Assembly: GCF_900116195.1 (NCBI RefSeq) | Contig: NZ_FOZW01000001.1 | Span: 124,001-188,000, forward strand | DNA length: 64,000 nucleotides | Direction of reading: 5' to 3' | Origin: Alloyangia pacifica | GTDB lineage: Bacteria; Pseudomonadota; Alphaproteobacteria; Rhodobacterales; Rhodobacteraceae | Shown: in pieces, positions 25,757 through 38,398 of the stretch | Layout of the letters: each line of letters starts with the position of its first letter | Position numbering within the stretch: position 1 is the first letter of the stretch | Notes under the pieces: generated by a model | The model's input: the letters and a program-made list of their open reading frames with translations, nothing else | The model's database searches: none | What the model was told of the DNA's origin: nothing | Made by a program: the position numbers and the translations under genes

Positions 25757-26800
25757 GTGACGCGGGCCTATCTCGATTGGAATGCCACGGCGCCGCTGCG
25801 CGCCGAGGCGCGCGACGCGATGATCGCGGCGATGGACGTGGTGGGGAACCCTTCTTCGGTGCATGCCGAGGGGCGCGCCGCCAAGAGCCTGATGGAGACG
25901 GCGCGGGCACAGGTCGCCTCGGCGCTTGGGGCCGACGGGGCCGATGTGGTTTTCGTCTCGGGTGCCACCGAGGCGGCGGCGCTGGCCTGCGCCGGGCGCG
26001 GGCTGCATGGTGCCGACATCGAGCATGACGCCATGGCCGCCTGGCTTACCTGCGATCTGCCGGTGGACCGGCAGGGGAGGGTGACCGTGAGCGATCCGGC
26101 GGTGACTGCCCTGCAGGCGGCGAATTCCGAGACCGGCGTCGTGCAGGAGCTGCCGCAGGGGCTGGCCGTGGTCGATGTCACGCAGGTCTTCGGCAAGCTC
26201 CCCTTTGCCTTCAACTGGTCCGGAGCGCAGATGGCCATCGTCTCGGCGCACAAGCTGGGCGGGCCGAAGGGAATCGGCGCGCTGGTGATGAAGCGCGGAA
26301 CCGATCTGCCGCCGCAGATGAGAGGCGGCGGCCAGGAAATGGGCCGGCGGGCCGGCACCGAGAACCTGGTCGGCATAGCGGGATTTGGCGCAGCCGCAGA
26401 GGCAGCCGCGCGTGATCTGGCCGATGACGTATGGACAGGAATCGAAAAACTTAGAACAATTCTAGAAAACGCTATTGCGGCTGCCGCTCCAGAGACTATT
26501 TTTGTCGGGAATGGTGCGTTGCGCCTGCCGAACACCTCCTGCTTCGCCCTGCCGGGCTGGAAGGGAGAGACGCAGGTGATGCAGATGGACCTCGCCGGTT
26601 TCGCGATCTCGGCGGGATCGGCCTGTTCCAGCGGCAAGGTCCGCGCCTCCCGCGTGCTGCGGGCAATGGGATTTGACGACGACGTGGCCGGCAGCGCGAT
26701 CCGCGTGAGCCTGGGCCCGACGACACGGGAAGAGGACGTGCTGCGCTTCGCCGAAGCCTGGGCACGTCAGTATCGGAAGAAATACGCGCCGGCCTCCTGA
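25757..26800 (+). CDS. Class V cysteine desulfurase, NifS/IscS type
   Basis: The 347-residue PLP enzyme transfers sulfur from cysteine to the Fe-S machinery. PLP lysine K166 is in SAHKLGGPKG, H90 in IEHDAMAAW stacks on PLP, and catalytic C290 lies in ISAGSACSSGKV on the extended group I loop. At 347 residues it is shorter than E. coli IscS (404). The start is GTG. The operon also encodes a group II SufS, so two desulfurases coexist. Codons 232-238 contain an ICE-like operator and unusual codons (AGA, ATT, CTA). Confidence 0.92.
   Translation: MTRAYLDWNATAPLRAEARDAMIAAMDVVGNPSSVHAEGRAAKSLMETARAQVASALGADGADVVFVSGATEAAALACAGRGLHGADIEHDAMAAWLTCDLPVDRQGRVTVSDPAVTALQAANSETGVVQELPQGLAVVDVTQVFGKLPFAFNWSGAQMAIVSAHKLGGPKGIGALVMKRGTDLPPQMRGGGQEMGRRAGTENLVGIAGFGAAAEAAARDLADDVWTGIEKLRTILENAIAAAAPETIFVGNGALRLPNTSCFALPGWKGETQVMQMDLAGFAISAGSACSSGKVRASRVLRAMGFDDDVAGSAIRVSLGPTTREEDVLRFAEAWARQYRKKYAPAS
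26450..26466. promoter_or_regulatory. ICE-like Irr site inside the desulfurase coding sequence
   Basis: CTTAGAA-CAA-TTCTAGA differs from the ICE consensus TTTAGAA-N3-TTCTAAA at two of fourteen arm positions. It lies within codons 232-238, 406 bp upstream of sufB, in an AT-rich patch of otherwise rare codons. Confidence 0.45.
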
Positions 26801-26871
26801 GGCCACGCGCGTCACCGGAAACGCAGGGCAGCCCGCATGGTGCGCCCCGGGACGACAGGAGATAAAGGCTG

Positions 26872-28440
26872 ATGGCAGCTTTTGACAACATCACCGTGAA
26901 GGAAGGTGTCGAGCAGGAGACCGTGGACGCGGTCGAGGCCGTCTCGACCTACAAATACGGCTGGGACACCGACATCGAGATGGAATACGCACCGATGGGC
27001 CTCAACGAGGACATCGTGCGTCTGATTTCGTCGAAGAATGAAGAGCCCGAGTGGATGACCGAATGGCGCCTCGAGGCCTACCGCCGCTGGCTGCAGAAGG
27101 AAGAGCCCAGCTGGGCGATGGTCGACTATCCCAAGATGGACTTCCAGAAGCAGTATTACTATGCGCGCCCCAAGAGCATGGAGACCAAGCCGAAGTCGCT
27201 GGACGAGGTCGATCCCAAGCTGCTGGCCACCTATGAGAAGCTCGGCATCCCGCTCAAGGAGCAGATGATCCTGGCCGGTGTCGAGGGCGCCGAGAACGCC
27301 GCCCCCGCCGACGCGGGCAAGGATGCCGTCTCGGAGCTGTCCGAGACCGCAAGCTCGGGCCGCAAGGTCGCCGTCGACGCGGTCTTCGACTCCGTCTCGG
27401 TGGGCACCACCTTCCAGAAGGAGCTGGAGAAGGCGGGCGTGATCTTCTGCTCGATCTCCGAGGCCATCAAGAAGCACCCCGAGCTGGTCAAGAAGTACCT
27501 CGGCTCCGTCGTGCCGGTGTCGGACAACTTCTACGCCACGCTGAACTCGGCGGTCTTCTCGGACGGCTCCTTCGTCTACGTGCCGCCGGGCGTGCGCTGC
27601 CCGATGGAACTGTCGACCTACTTCCGCATCAACGCCGAGAACACCGGCCAGTTCGAACGTACGCTGATCATCGCGGACAAGGGGTCCTACGTCTCCTACC
27701 TCGAGGGCTGCACCGCGCCGAAGCGTGACACCGCGCAGCTGCACGCGGCGGTGGTCGAGATCATCATCGAGGAAGACGCCGAGGTGAAATACTCGACCGT
27801 CCAGAACTGGTTCCCCGGCGACGAGGACGGCAAGGGCGGCATCTACAACTTCGTCACCAAGCGTGCCGATTGCCGTGGCGACCGCGCCAAGGTGATGTGG
27901 ACTCAGGTCGAGACCGGCTCGGCCGTGACCTGGAAGTACCCGTCGTGCATCCTGCGTGGCAACGAGAGCCAGGGCGAGTTCTACTCGATCGCCATCGCCA
28001 ACAACCACCAGCAGGCCGACACTGGCACCAAGATGATCCACCTTGGCAAGAACACCAAGAGCCGGATCGTCTCGAAGGGCATCTCGGCGGGCGTGGCGCA
28101 GAACACCTATCGCGGTCTCGTGTCGATGCACCCGAAGGCGAAGAACTCGCGCAACTACACGCAGTGCGACAGCCTGCTGATCGGCGACAAATGCGGGGCC
28201 CACACGGTTCCCTACATCGAGGTGAAGAACAACTCCTCGCGCGTCGAGCACGAGGCGACCACCTCGAAGGTGGACGACGACCAGCTCTTCTACTGCCGCC
28301 AGCGCGGCATGGACGAGGAAGAGGCGGTGGCCCTGGTGGTCAACGGCTTCTGCAAGGAAGTGCTGCAGGCGCTGCCCATGGAGTTCGCCATGGAAGCCCA
28401 GCAGCTCGTCGCCATCTCGCTCGAAGGCTCGGTGGGCTAA
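26872..28440 (+). CDS. sufB: Fe-S cluster scaffold protein SufB
   Basis: The 522-residue protein is the scaffold subunit of the SufBCD complex on which clusters are assembled. Recognisable blocks are [20 protein letters not shown], the beta-helix core with [15 protein letters not shown] and [20 protein letters not shown], and the C-terminal [20 protein letters not shown] with the conserved Glu/His that contact SufC. Length is longer than E. coli SufB because of an N-terminal insertion (about 130-155). The ATG follows AGGAGATAAAGG. It pairs with SufC and SufD encoded downstream. Confidence 0.96.
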   Translation: MAAFDNITVKEGVEQETVDAVEAVSTYKYGWDTDIEMEYAPMGLNEDIVRLISSKNEEPEWMTEWRLEAYRRWLQKEEPSWAMVDYPKMDFQKQYYYARPKSMETKPKSLDEVDPKLLATYEKLGIPLKEQMILAGVEGAENAAPADAGKDAVSELSETASSGRKVAVDAVFDSVSVGTTFQKELEKAGVIFCSISEAIKKHPELVKKYLGSVVPVSDNFYATLNSAVFSDGSFVYVPPGVRCPMELSTYFRINAENTGQFERTLIIADKGSYVSYLEGCTAPKRDTAQLHAAVVEIIIEEDAEVKYSTVQNWFPGDEDGKGGIYNFVTKRADCRGDRAKVMWTQVETGSAVTWKYPSCILRGNESQGEFYSIAIANNHQQADTGTKMIHLGKNTKSRIVSKGISAGVAQNTYRGLVSMHPKAKNSRNYTQCDSLLIGDKCGAHTVPYIEVKNNSSRVEHEATTSKVDDDQLFYCRQRGMDEEEAVALVVNGFCKEVLQALPMEFAMEAQQLVAISLEGSVG

Positions 28441-28464
28441 GGCCCGCCGAAGGGGAGACGCCGG

Positions 28465-28659
28465 ATGCTGCAACAGCTGGTACTCGACTCCGCCGGGGCG
28501 GCCATCGGGATCTTTCTCGGTGTGCTGATCGGTCTGGGCATGCGCAAGCGCAAGGGCAACACCGAGGGGCTTCTGGCCAACTCGGTGATGCTCACCGCGA
28601 GCGCGGCCGCCGGGCTGGCGCTGATCGTCATGATGGCGTTCCGCTACTTCCTGGGCTGA
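28465..28659 (+). CDS. Two-helix membrane miniprotein in the suf operon
   Basis: The 64-residue protein has two hydrophobic segments (about 8-24 and 40-60) separated by the basic loop [17 protein letters not shown] precedes the ATG. It lies 24 bp after sufB and 10 bp before the YbjQ gene, clearly within the operon. I recognise no family. A small membrane partner for the YbjQ protein is a possible inference. Confidence 0.75.
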   Translation: MLQQLVLDSAGAAIGIFLGVLIGLGMRKRKGNTEGLLANSVMLTASAAAGLALIVMMAFRYFLG

Positions 28660-28669
28660 GGGCCGGCAG

Positions 28670-28987
28670 ATGATCGTCACCACCACCCCGAACGTCGAAG
28701 GCCACCGCATCACGTCCTACAAGGGCGTGGTCGTGGGCGAGGCGATCATGGGGGCCAACGTGGTGCGCGATCTCTTCGCCCGGGTCACCGACGTCATCGG
28801 CGGGCGCTCCGGCGCCTACGAGACGAAGCTGCAGGATGCCCGCGAGGTTGCGATGCGCGAGCTCAGGGAGCGCGCCATCGCGCTCGGGGCAAACGCGGTG
28901 GTCGGCGTCGATCTCGACTACGAGGTGGTGGGCGACTCGATGCTCATGGTCTCGGTGTCGGGCACGGCCGTGGTGATCACGCCATGA
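28670..28987 (+). CDS. YbjQ/UPF0145 family protein
   Basis: The 105-residue protein shows the family pattern [20 protein letters not shown], then [29 protein letters not shown]. YbjQ proteins are small ring-forming cytoplasmic proteins of unclear function, annotated as heavy-metal-binding. Its stop overlaps the next start by ATGA. Position inside a suf operon suggests a link with metal or redox handling, but that is inference. Confidence 0.88.
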   Translation: MIVTTTPNVEGHRITSYKGVVVGEAIMGANVVRDLFARVTDVIGGRSGAYETKLQDAREVAMRELRERAIALGANAVVGVDLDYEVVGDSMLMVSVSGTAVVITP

Positions 28988-29580
28988 CCGAGCTGCTGAC
29001 CCGGCCCGAGCTGACCCTGCCCGAGGCGGAGGCGGCGCTGCTGCGCGCGGAATACCAGCGTGCGGAGGTGATCCTCGAATACGGCTCGGGCGGCTCGACC
29101 GTTCTGGCCGGCGAGATGCCCGGCAAGACCGTCTTCTCGGTCGAGTCGGACAGGGACTGGGCGCAGATGATGCGCCGCTGGTTCACCGAGACCCCGCCCG
29201 CCGAGGGGGCCGAGGTGGACATCATCTGGTCCGACATCGGGCCGACCAAGGAATGGGGCCACCCGGTCGACGAGATCGAGTGGCGCAGCTTCCCGGAGTA
29301 CCCGCTGAAGGTCTGGGAACTGCCCGAGTTTCGCCAGCCCGACGTGGTGCTGGTGGATGGCCGCTTTCGCGAGGGCTGCGCGCTTGCCGCCGCCTTCAGG
29401 GCTGAGAAACCGCTGGTGCTGCTCTTCGACGACTACGCGCCGCGGAAACATTATCACAAGGTCGAGCACTGGCTCGGCCGACCGCAAATGACCGGCCGCA
29501 TGGCCCGGTTCGAGATCGTCCCTCAGGCCTTCCCGGTGAAGGATCTGCTGCGGATCATGAAACTGACCGTGCGGCCCTGA
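28984..29580 (+). CDS. Conserved protein with methyltransferase-like Rossmann features
   Basis: The 198-residue soluble protein contains [20 protein letters not shown] followed by [10 protein letters not shown], which resemble motifs I and II of class I SAM methyltransferases. [19 protein letters not shown] follows and may be motif IV-V. No NPPY or other specificity motif is seen, and the substrate is unknown. It is coupled to the YbjQ gene (ATGA) and lies 24 bp before sufC. Confidence 0.7.
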   Translation: MTELLTRPELTLPEAEAALLRAEYQRAEVILEYGSGGSTVLAGEMPGKTVFSVESDRDWAQMMRRWFTETPPAEGAEVDIIWSDIGPTKEWGHPVDEIEWRSFPEYPLKVWELPEFRQPDVVLVDGRFREGCALAAAFRAEKPLVLLFDDYAPRKHYHKVEHWLGRPQMTGRMARFEIVPQAFPVKDLLRIMKLTVRP

Positions 29581-29604
29581 CCGCACCCCCAAGGAGGGAA
29601 ACCT

Positions 29605-30359
<755 letters not shown>

Positions 30360-30360
<1 letters not shown>

Positions 30361-31640
30361 TGGCACTTCCCCAAGTCAAGCAGACCGCGACCGACGCGCG
30401 TCTGGCCGCGCTCAGCCTGCCCGAGGGCGGCTGGTCGCGTCCGGCCCGCGAGGCGGCGCTGGCGCGCGTGCAGGCGATGGGCCTGCCCGGGGCCCGCGAC
30501 GAGTACTGGAAATACACCCGCCCCGACACGCTGACCGCTGTCGAGGCACCTTCGGCCGCCGTGCTGAACGTCACCGACGAAGCACCGGTCTTCGGTGAGC
30601 GCGACCGCCTCAAGGTGGTCTTCGTCGACGGTGTGTTCAGCGCCGAGGACTCCGATGACCTGGCCCTCGAAGGGCTGACCATCGAGCGCCTGTCGGAAGC
30701 CTCGGACATCCATTGGGCCAAGGACCTCTACGGCACGCTGGAAGCAAACGGCCAGAGCCCGGTCGAGCGCCCGCTCGCCGCGCTCAACACCGCCTTCGCG
30801 ACCGACGGCCTGCTGATCCGCGTGACCGGCAAGGTCGCCAAGCCGCTGCACCTGCTCTATCGCCACGAGGACGACTCCTCGGACGCGATCCTGCACCACG
30901 TGGTGAAGGTCGAAGAGGGCGGCGACGTGACGGTGCTGGAATCCGGTCCCGCCGCAGCGCGCTTCAACAAGGTGATGGAAGTGGACGTCGCCGATGGTGC
31001 CGGCTTCCACCACATCCGGGTTCAGGGCCGTGACCACGAGCGCCGCGCCGCGACGCATATCTTCGGCCGCCTCGGCACCGAGAGCACCTTCAAGACCTTC
31101 ACCCTCACGGTGAATGGCGTGCTGACCCGCAACGAGTGCGTGCTCGAGCTGACCGGCGACGACGCGGTGTGCCACGTCGCGGGCGCCTGCATGGGCGACG
31201 GCGACTTCCACCACGACGACACGGTGTTCATCACCCATGACGCGGTGAACTGCGAAAGCCGCAAGGTCTTCAAGAAGGTGCTGCGCAACGGCGCCACCGG
31301 CGTCTTCCAGGGCAAGATCCTGGTCAAGCCCGACGCGCAGAAGACCGACGGCTACCAGATCAGCCAGTCGCTGCTTCTGGACGATGACAGCCAGTTCCTC
31401 GCCAAGCCGGAACTCGAGATCTACGCCGACGACGTGGCCTGCTCGCACGGCTCGACCTCGGGCGCGATCGACGAGGACGGCCTGTTCTACCTGCGTGCCC
31501 GCGGCGTGCCGCGCGGCATCGCCGAGGATCTGCTGACCATCGCCTTCATCGCCGAGGCGGTGCAGGAGGTCGAGGACGAGGGCATCCAGGAAGAGATCAA
31601 CGAGCTGGTCGCGGCCTGGCTGGGCCGTCGCCGCGGCTGA
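30360..31640 (+). CDS. sufD: Fe-S assembly protein SufD
   Basis: The 426-residue partner of SufB has a helical N-terminal part with GARDEYWKYTRPD and the SufBD beta-helix. The C-terminal block contains QLFxK-like DDSQFLAKPELEIYADDVACSHGSTSGAID and YLRARGVP. The conserved histidine-containing VACSHG motif is where SufD meets SufB. Translational coupling links it to sufC (TAATG) and to the next membrane gene (TGATG). Confidence 0.95.
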
Positions 31641-32149
31641 TGTCGCTCTCGCGCGAGATCGTCGCCACCTACCGGGGGCCGGGCGCGGTGATGCGCCGCC
31701 TGCTGTCGCAGGGCCCCCGCGAGGACCGGGCGCTGATGTTCGTCATGGCAGCCTGCGCGATGTTCTTCGTCGCGCAGATGCCGGCGCTCGCGCGGCAGGC
31801 GCATCTCGAGGGCACCGAGCTCAACCCGCTCATGGGCGCCTCTCTGCTCGCCTGCATGGTGATCCTGCCGCTTGCGCTCTACGTGCTGGCGGCGCTGAGC
31901 CACCTGGTGGCAAAGCTCTTCCGCGGCCGTGGCACTGGCTACGGCGCACGGCTGGCGCTCTTCTGGGCACTTGTGGCGGCCAGCCCGCTGCTGCTGCTCA
32001 ACGGGCTTGTGGCGGGGTTCGTGGGACAGGGCGTGCAGCTCTCGCTCGTCGGGCTGCTGTGGTTCCTGGTGTTCCTGTGGTTCTGGGTCAGTTCGCTGAG
32101 GGTGGCCGAATGGCCAGCGGACCAGATGGCCGAACGGCCCGCCACATGA
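31640..32149 (+). CDS. Yip1-like integral membrane protein (first copy)
   Basis: The 169-residue protein has four to five membrane segments (about 31-48, 64-86, 107-130 and 132-152) and a short amphipathic N terminus with RGPGAVMRRLLSQG, a pattern of the YIP1 domain family. Its start overlaps the sufD stop (TGATG), and its end overlaps the next gene (ATGA). Function is unknown. The paired copy downstream suggests a heteromeric membrane unit. Confidence 0.8.
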   Translation: MSLSREIVATYRGPGAVMRRLLSQGPREDRALMFVMAACAMFFVAQMPALARQAHLEGTELNPLMGASLLACMVILPLALYVLAALSHLVAKLFRGRGTGYGARLALFWALVAASPLLLLNGLVAGFVGQGVQLSLVGLLWFLVFLWFWVSSLRVAEWPADQMAERPAT

Positions 32150-32719
32150 CCGTGGCGGGTTTTCTGTCTCTGGCCTGGCAGACCCTGGTCGCACCGCGCG
32201 AGGTGGCGCGGATGCTGCTCGGCCTGCAGCTGTCGCGCGAGGCGCTGCTGACCGGCTTCGGCCTCGTGGTGGTGCTGAACGCGCTGATCGTCGGGTTGAT
32301 GCAGATGGGCGGCGAGCTGGCGGCCATGGGCGGGCTGATGCCGGTCTCCATGGGGCTGCTGCTGGCGGTGATGCTGGCCGGGACCATCGGGGCGCTGACC
32401 TGGGCCGGGCGCAGCTTCGGCGGCAGGGCGCGGCTCGAGGATGTGGCGGTGCTGTTGATCTGGCTGCAGGGGTTGCGCGCGGTGGCGCAGGTCGGCGTGG
32501 CGCTGGTCGGGGCCGTCTCGGGCGGGCTGGCGGTGCTGCTGGTGCTGGCAGCGCTGCTGGTGGGGCTGTGGATCCTCGTGTGCTTTGTCGACGAGGCACA
32601 TGGGTTCGGCAGCCCTTTAAAGGCACTTCTTGTGCTGATACTCGCGACCGCGGTGCTGGTCGCGGCGCTGATGATGATCGTCTCCCTGATGGGAGTGGGC
32701 CCGAACGGGATGGCTAGCT

Positions 32720-32727
<8 letters not shown>
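32146..32727 (+). CDS. Yip1-like integral membrane protein (second copy)
   Basis: The 193-residue protein starts MTVAGFLSLAWQTLVAPREVARMLLG, a common YIP1-family opening, and has five membrane segments. An ATG 87 bp earlier is in frame but lies within the previous gene, so the ATGA-overlapping start was chosen. Its last 8 bp overlap the sufS start, so it is tightly bound to the Suf operon. Confidence 0.82.
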
Positions 32728-33940
<1,213 letters not shown>

Positions 33941-33958
33941 ACCCTTGCCCTTGGGCGC

Positions 33959-34000
33959 GCCCGGCGGAGCTGCCGGGCCTGCGTATTTGGAAAGAGAAGG
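33959..34000 (+). repeat. Intergenic repeat, A subtype, at the end of the suf operon (A4)
   Basis: GCCCGGC / GCCGGGC hairpin is followed by GTATTTGGAAAGAGAAGG. No gene follows on this strand, so here it is not used as a ribosome-binding site. Confidence 0.45.
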
Positions 34001-34034
34001 AGCCCCGGGGTCGCGCAGACCTCCGGGGCTTTTC
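34001..34034 (+). terminator. Terminator of the suf operon
   Basis: AGCCCCGG-GGTC pairs with GACC-(T)-CCGGGGCT across GCGCA, followed by TTTTCC. Confidence 0.8.
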
Positions 34035-34043
34035 CATTCAGCG

Positions 34044-34103
34044 CTTCCACATGGTTCAAATATCCCGGGGGAGTCCGCGAAGCGGACGGGGGCAGGGCCC
34101 CCT
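34044..34103 (-). repeat. Intergenic repeat, B type (B2)
   Basis: Read on the minus strand: G/C-rich hairpin, GTCCGC/GCGGAC hairpin, CCCCCGGGATATTT, then ACCATGTGGAAG. It lies between the suf terminator and the end of glmS. Confidence 0.6.
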
Positions 34104-34125
34104 CTGCCTGGGACCGGGGCGCCGT

Positions 34126-35943
<1,818 letters not shown>

Positions 35944-35947
35944 GTGC

Positions 35948-37318
35948 TTATTCTCCCTTGGCGTCTTTGGGGGCGGTCTTCTGGGCCGCTTTCTTGGCCT
36001 TCAGCATGTCCCGCAATCTGGTGGCAAAGCCGGGCTTGGTCACCTGCTTCGTGCGTCCCAGCGCCAGCGCACCGGCGGGCACGTCCTCGGTCACCACCGA
36101 GCCGGAGCCTGTCATCGCGCCGTCGCCGACGGTGACCGGGGCGACCAGCATGGTGTCGGAGCCGATGAAGGCATTCTTGCCGATGGTGGTGCGGTGCTTG
36201 AAGAAGCCGTCGTAGTTGCAGGTGATGGTGCCGGCGCCGATGTTGGTCCGCTCGCCGATGTCCGCATCACCGATGTAGGTGAGGTGGTTGGCCTTCACGC
36301 CCTCCGCCAGATAGGCGTTTTTCACCTCGACGAAGTTGCCCACATGCACCTCCTCGGCCAGCTCGGCGCCCGGTCGCAGGCGGGCATAGGGGCCGACGAT
36401 GGCGCCGCGGCTGACGTGGCAGCCCTCGAGGTGGCTGAAGGCGCGGATGCGGGCGCCGGTCTCGACGGTCACTCCGGGGCCGAAGACCACGTTGGGTTCG
36501 ACCTCGGCATCGCGGCCGATATAGGTGTCCCAGGCGAAGAAGACGGTGTCGGGGGCGGTCATCAGCACGCCCTCGTCCAGCAGGTCCGCGCGCTTGCGGG
36601 CCTGGAAGGCGGCCTCGGCGGCGCGCAGCTCGGCGCGGGAGTTGATGCCCAGCGTCTCGGCTTCATCGCAGCGCACGACACCGGCAGAGAGACCGCGGGA
36701 GCGGGCGATCTCGACGATGTCGGTGAGGTAGTATTCGCCCGAGGCGTTGTCGTTGCCCACGGCATCGATCAGATCGAAAAGCGTCTTGCTGTCGGCGCAG
36801 ACCACGCCCGAGTTGCACAGGGTGATGGCGCGCTCGGCGTCGGAGGCGTCCTTGAACTCGACGATGCGCTCCAGCGCGTCGCCCTGAGTCACGAGCCGCC
36901 CGTAGCGGCCCGGATCGACGGCCTCGAAGCCCAGAACCACGACATCATGCTGCGCGCGCGCCTCGCGCATCGCCTGCAGCGTCTCCTCGGAGATGAAGGG
37001 CGTGTCGCCGTAGAGCACCAGCGCATCGCCGTCGAAGCCGTCCAGCACGGGTTTCGCCTGCGCCACGGCGTGGGCGGTGCCGAGCTGTTCCTGCTGGATC
37101 ACCACCTGCGCCTCGGGGGCGAAGTCGGCGGTGGAGGCGGTGACCTCCTCGGCGCCATGCCCGGCGACCACCACCGAGCGCGAGGGCTCCAGCGCCTGGC
37201 CGGCGCGCAGCGCGTGCCACAGCAGCGGGGCCTGGCCGAGGCGGTGCAGCACCTTGGGGAGGTCGGAGTCCATCCGGGTGCCCTTGCCCGCGGCAAGGAG
37301 GATCAGCGCGATGCTCAT
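35948..37318 (-). CDS. glmU: Bifunctional GlmU (N-acetylglucosamine-1-phosphate uridyltransferase / glucosamine-1-phosphate acetyltransferase)
   Basis: The 456-residue enzyme carries an N-terminal nucleotidyltransferase domain (LILLAAGKGTRMDSDLPKVLH; LYGDTPF) and a C-terminal left-handed beta helix (about 250-430) with hexapeptide repeats such as IGDADIGERTNIGAGTITCN. The start ATG at 37318 has CAGGAAACC upstream. In-frame codons before it are non-coding. It is the first gene of the glmU-glmS operon. Confidence 0.97.
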   Translation of the reverse strand: MSIALILLAAGKGTRMDSDLPKVLHRLGQAPLLWHALRAGQALEPSRSVVVAGHGAEEVTASTADFAPEAQVVIQQEQLGTAHAVAQAKPVLDGFDGDALVLYGDTPFISEETLQAMREARAQHDVVVLGFEAVDPGRYGRLVTQGDALERIVEFKDASDAERAITLCNSGVVCADSKTLFDLIDAVGNDNASGEYYLTDIVEIARSRGLSAGVVRCDEAETLGINSRAELRAAEAAFQARKRADLLDEGVLMTAPDTVFFAWDTYIGRDAEVEPNVVFGPGVTVETGARIRAFSHLEGCHVSRGAIVGPYARLRPGAELAEEVHVGNFVEVKNAYLAEGVKANHLTYIGDADIGERTNIGAGTITCNYDGFFKHRTTIGKNAFIGSDTMLVAPVTVGDGAMTGSGSVVTEDVPAGALALGRTKQVTKPGFATRLRDMLKAKKAAQKTAPKDAKGE

Positions 37319-37438
37319 GCGGTTTCCTGTTTGTCTTCTGCCTGCGCCCGTTTTATCCGCTTGGGGCAGGGGGGCAAGGTGCCCCATGTCACGTTGGATT
37401 TCAGCCTGTGACAGGGCGGGGCGAAAGGGACAAGCAGA

Positions 37439-38101
37439 ATGCGCACGGTGGTCTTCGATCTCGACGGCACGCTTGCCGACACCAGCGGTGACCTGATCGC
37501 CGCCGCCAACGCCTGTTTCGAGGGCATGGGGCTCGAGGTGCGGCTCGATCCGCAGGCCGACGCCGGGATCGCGGTGAAGGGCGGACGGGCCATGCTGACC
37601 GCCGGGCTGGAGCGCGCCGAGGCCTTCTCCGAGGAGCTGATCGCGCGCTGGTATCCCGAGCTTCTGACGGTCTACGGCGAGGCGATTGACCGCTACACCC
37701 GCTTCTACCCCGGCGCGCTCGAGGCCGTCGCGGGGCTGCGCGAGGCGGGCTACAAGGTCAGCATCTGCACCAACAAGCCCGAGGGGCTGGCCGAGACGCT
37801 GATGCAACGCATGGGCGCGCGGGCGCATTTCGATGCGCTGATCGGCGCGGACACGCTGCCGGTGCGCAAGCCCGACGCCGCGCCCTACGTCGCTGCCGTG
37901 GAGCGCGCCGGTGGACAGGTCTCGCAGAGCCTGCTTGTCGGAGACACCGCGACCGACCGCAACACCGCGCGGGCTGCGGGCGTGCCCTGCATCCTCGTCG
38001 GCTTCGGTCCCGACGGCGAGGCGGTCTCGGCGCTGGAGCCCGAGGCAATGATCGGCCATTTCGACGAGCTGGCCGGGGCGGTGGCCCGGCTCATCGGCTG
38101 A
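37439..38101 (+). CDS. gph: HAD-family phosphatase, phosphoglycolate phosphatase-like
   Basis: The 220-residue enzyme has HAD motif I VVFDLDGTLADTS (nucleophile D8, acid D10), motif II in VSICTNKPEG, motif III lysine in RKPDAAPY and motif IV in VGDTATDRNTARAAG. The cap-1 helical insert follows motif I. Best fit is 2-phosphoglycolate phosphatase, clearing a by-product of DNA repair or RubisCO. It is divergent from glmU, with AAAGGGA before the ATG. Confidence 0.88.
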   Translation: MRTVVFDLDGTLADTSGDLIAAANACFEGMGLEVRLDPQADAGIAVKGGRAMLTAGLERAEAFSEELIARWYPELLTVYGEAIDRYTRFYPGALEAVAGLREAGYKVSICTNKPEGLAETLMQRMGARAHFDALIGADTLPVRKPDAAPYVAAVERAGGQVSQSLLVGDTATDRNTARAAGVPCILVGFGPDGEAVSALEPEAMIGHFDELAGAVARLIG

Positions 38102-38294
38102 GCCGGGCGACTCCTGCCGGTATGCTGCGCAGCAGCGTCGCTAGCTTGCGTGCGACCCGCAGCGGTATTCCCAGTACGCGACGGCGTTTCGCCCGTCGGA
38201 TCCTTGTGACCTCCGCCTGAGCGGCGGCCCGCTCGCGGGCGTAGTCGGTGTCGGGCTGACGCGCCTTGCGCATTGGCTGCAAAAGCACCTGCAT
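38091..38294 (-). CDS. Small basic hypothetical protein
   Basis: A 67-residue Arg/Ala-rich protein (MQVLLQPMRKARQPDTDYAR and the stretch after it) contains RIRRAKRRR and a C-terminal amphipathic segment. GAAGGAAGA lies 5 bp before the ATG, a good ribosome-binding site. It overlaps the last 11 bp of gph on the opposite strand and is divergent from the LysR gene. I recognise no family. The strongly basic character suggests nucleic-acid or membrane binding, but it could be a spurious frame. Confidence 0.5.
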   Translation of the reverse strand: MQVLLQPMRKARQPDTDYARERAAAQAEVTRIRRAKRRRVLGIPLRVARKLATLLRSIPAGVARLSR

Positions 38295-38398
38295 GAGCGT
38301 CTTCCTTCTGATATTGAAAGATGTACGGCGCCTGACCCCAGTATGTTTGGGTGAGTGGCCGGCCGTTAGCCGCGAAGACGCGAAGGGGACTTTCAGAA

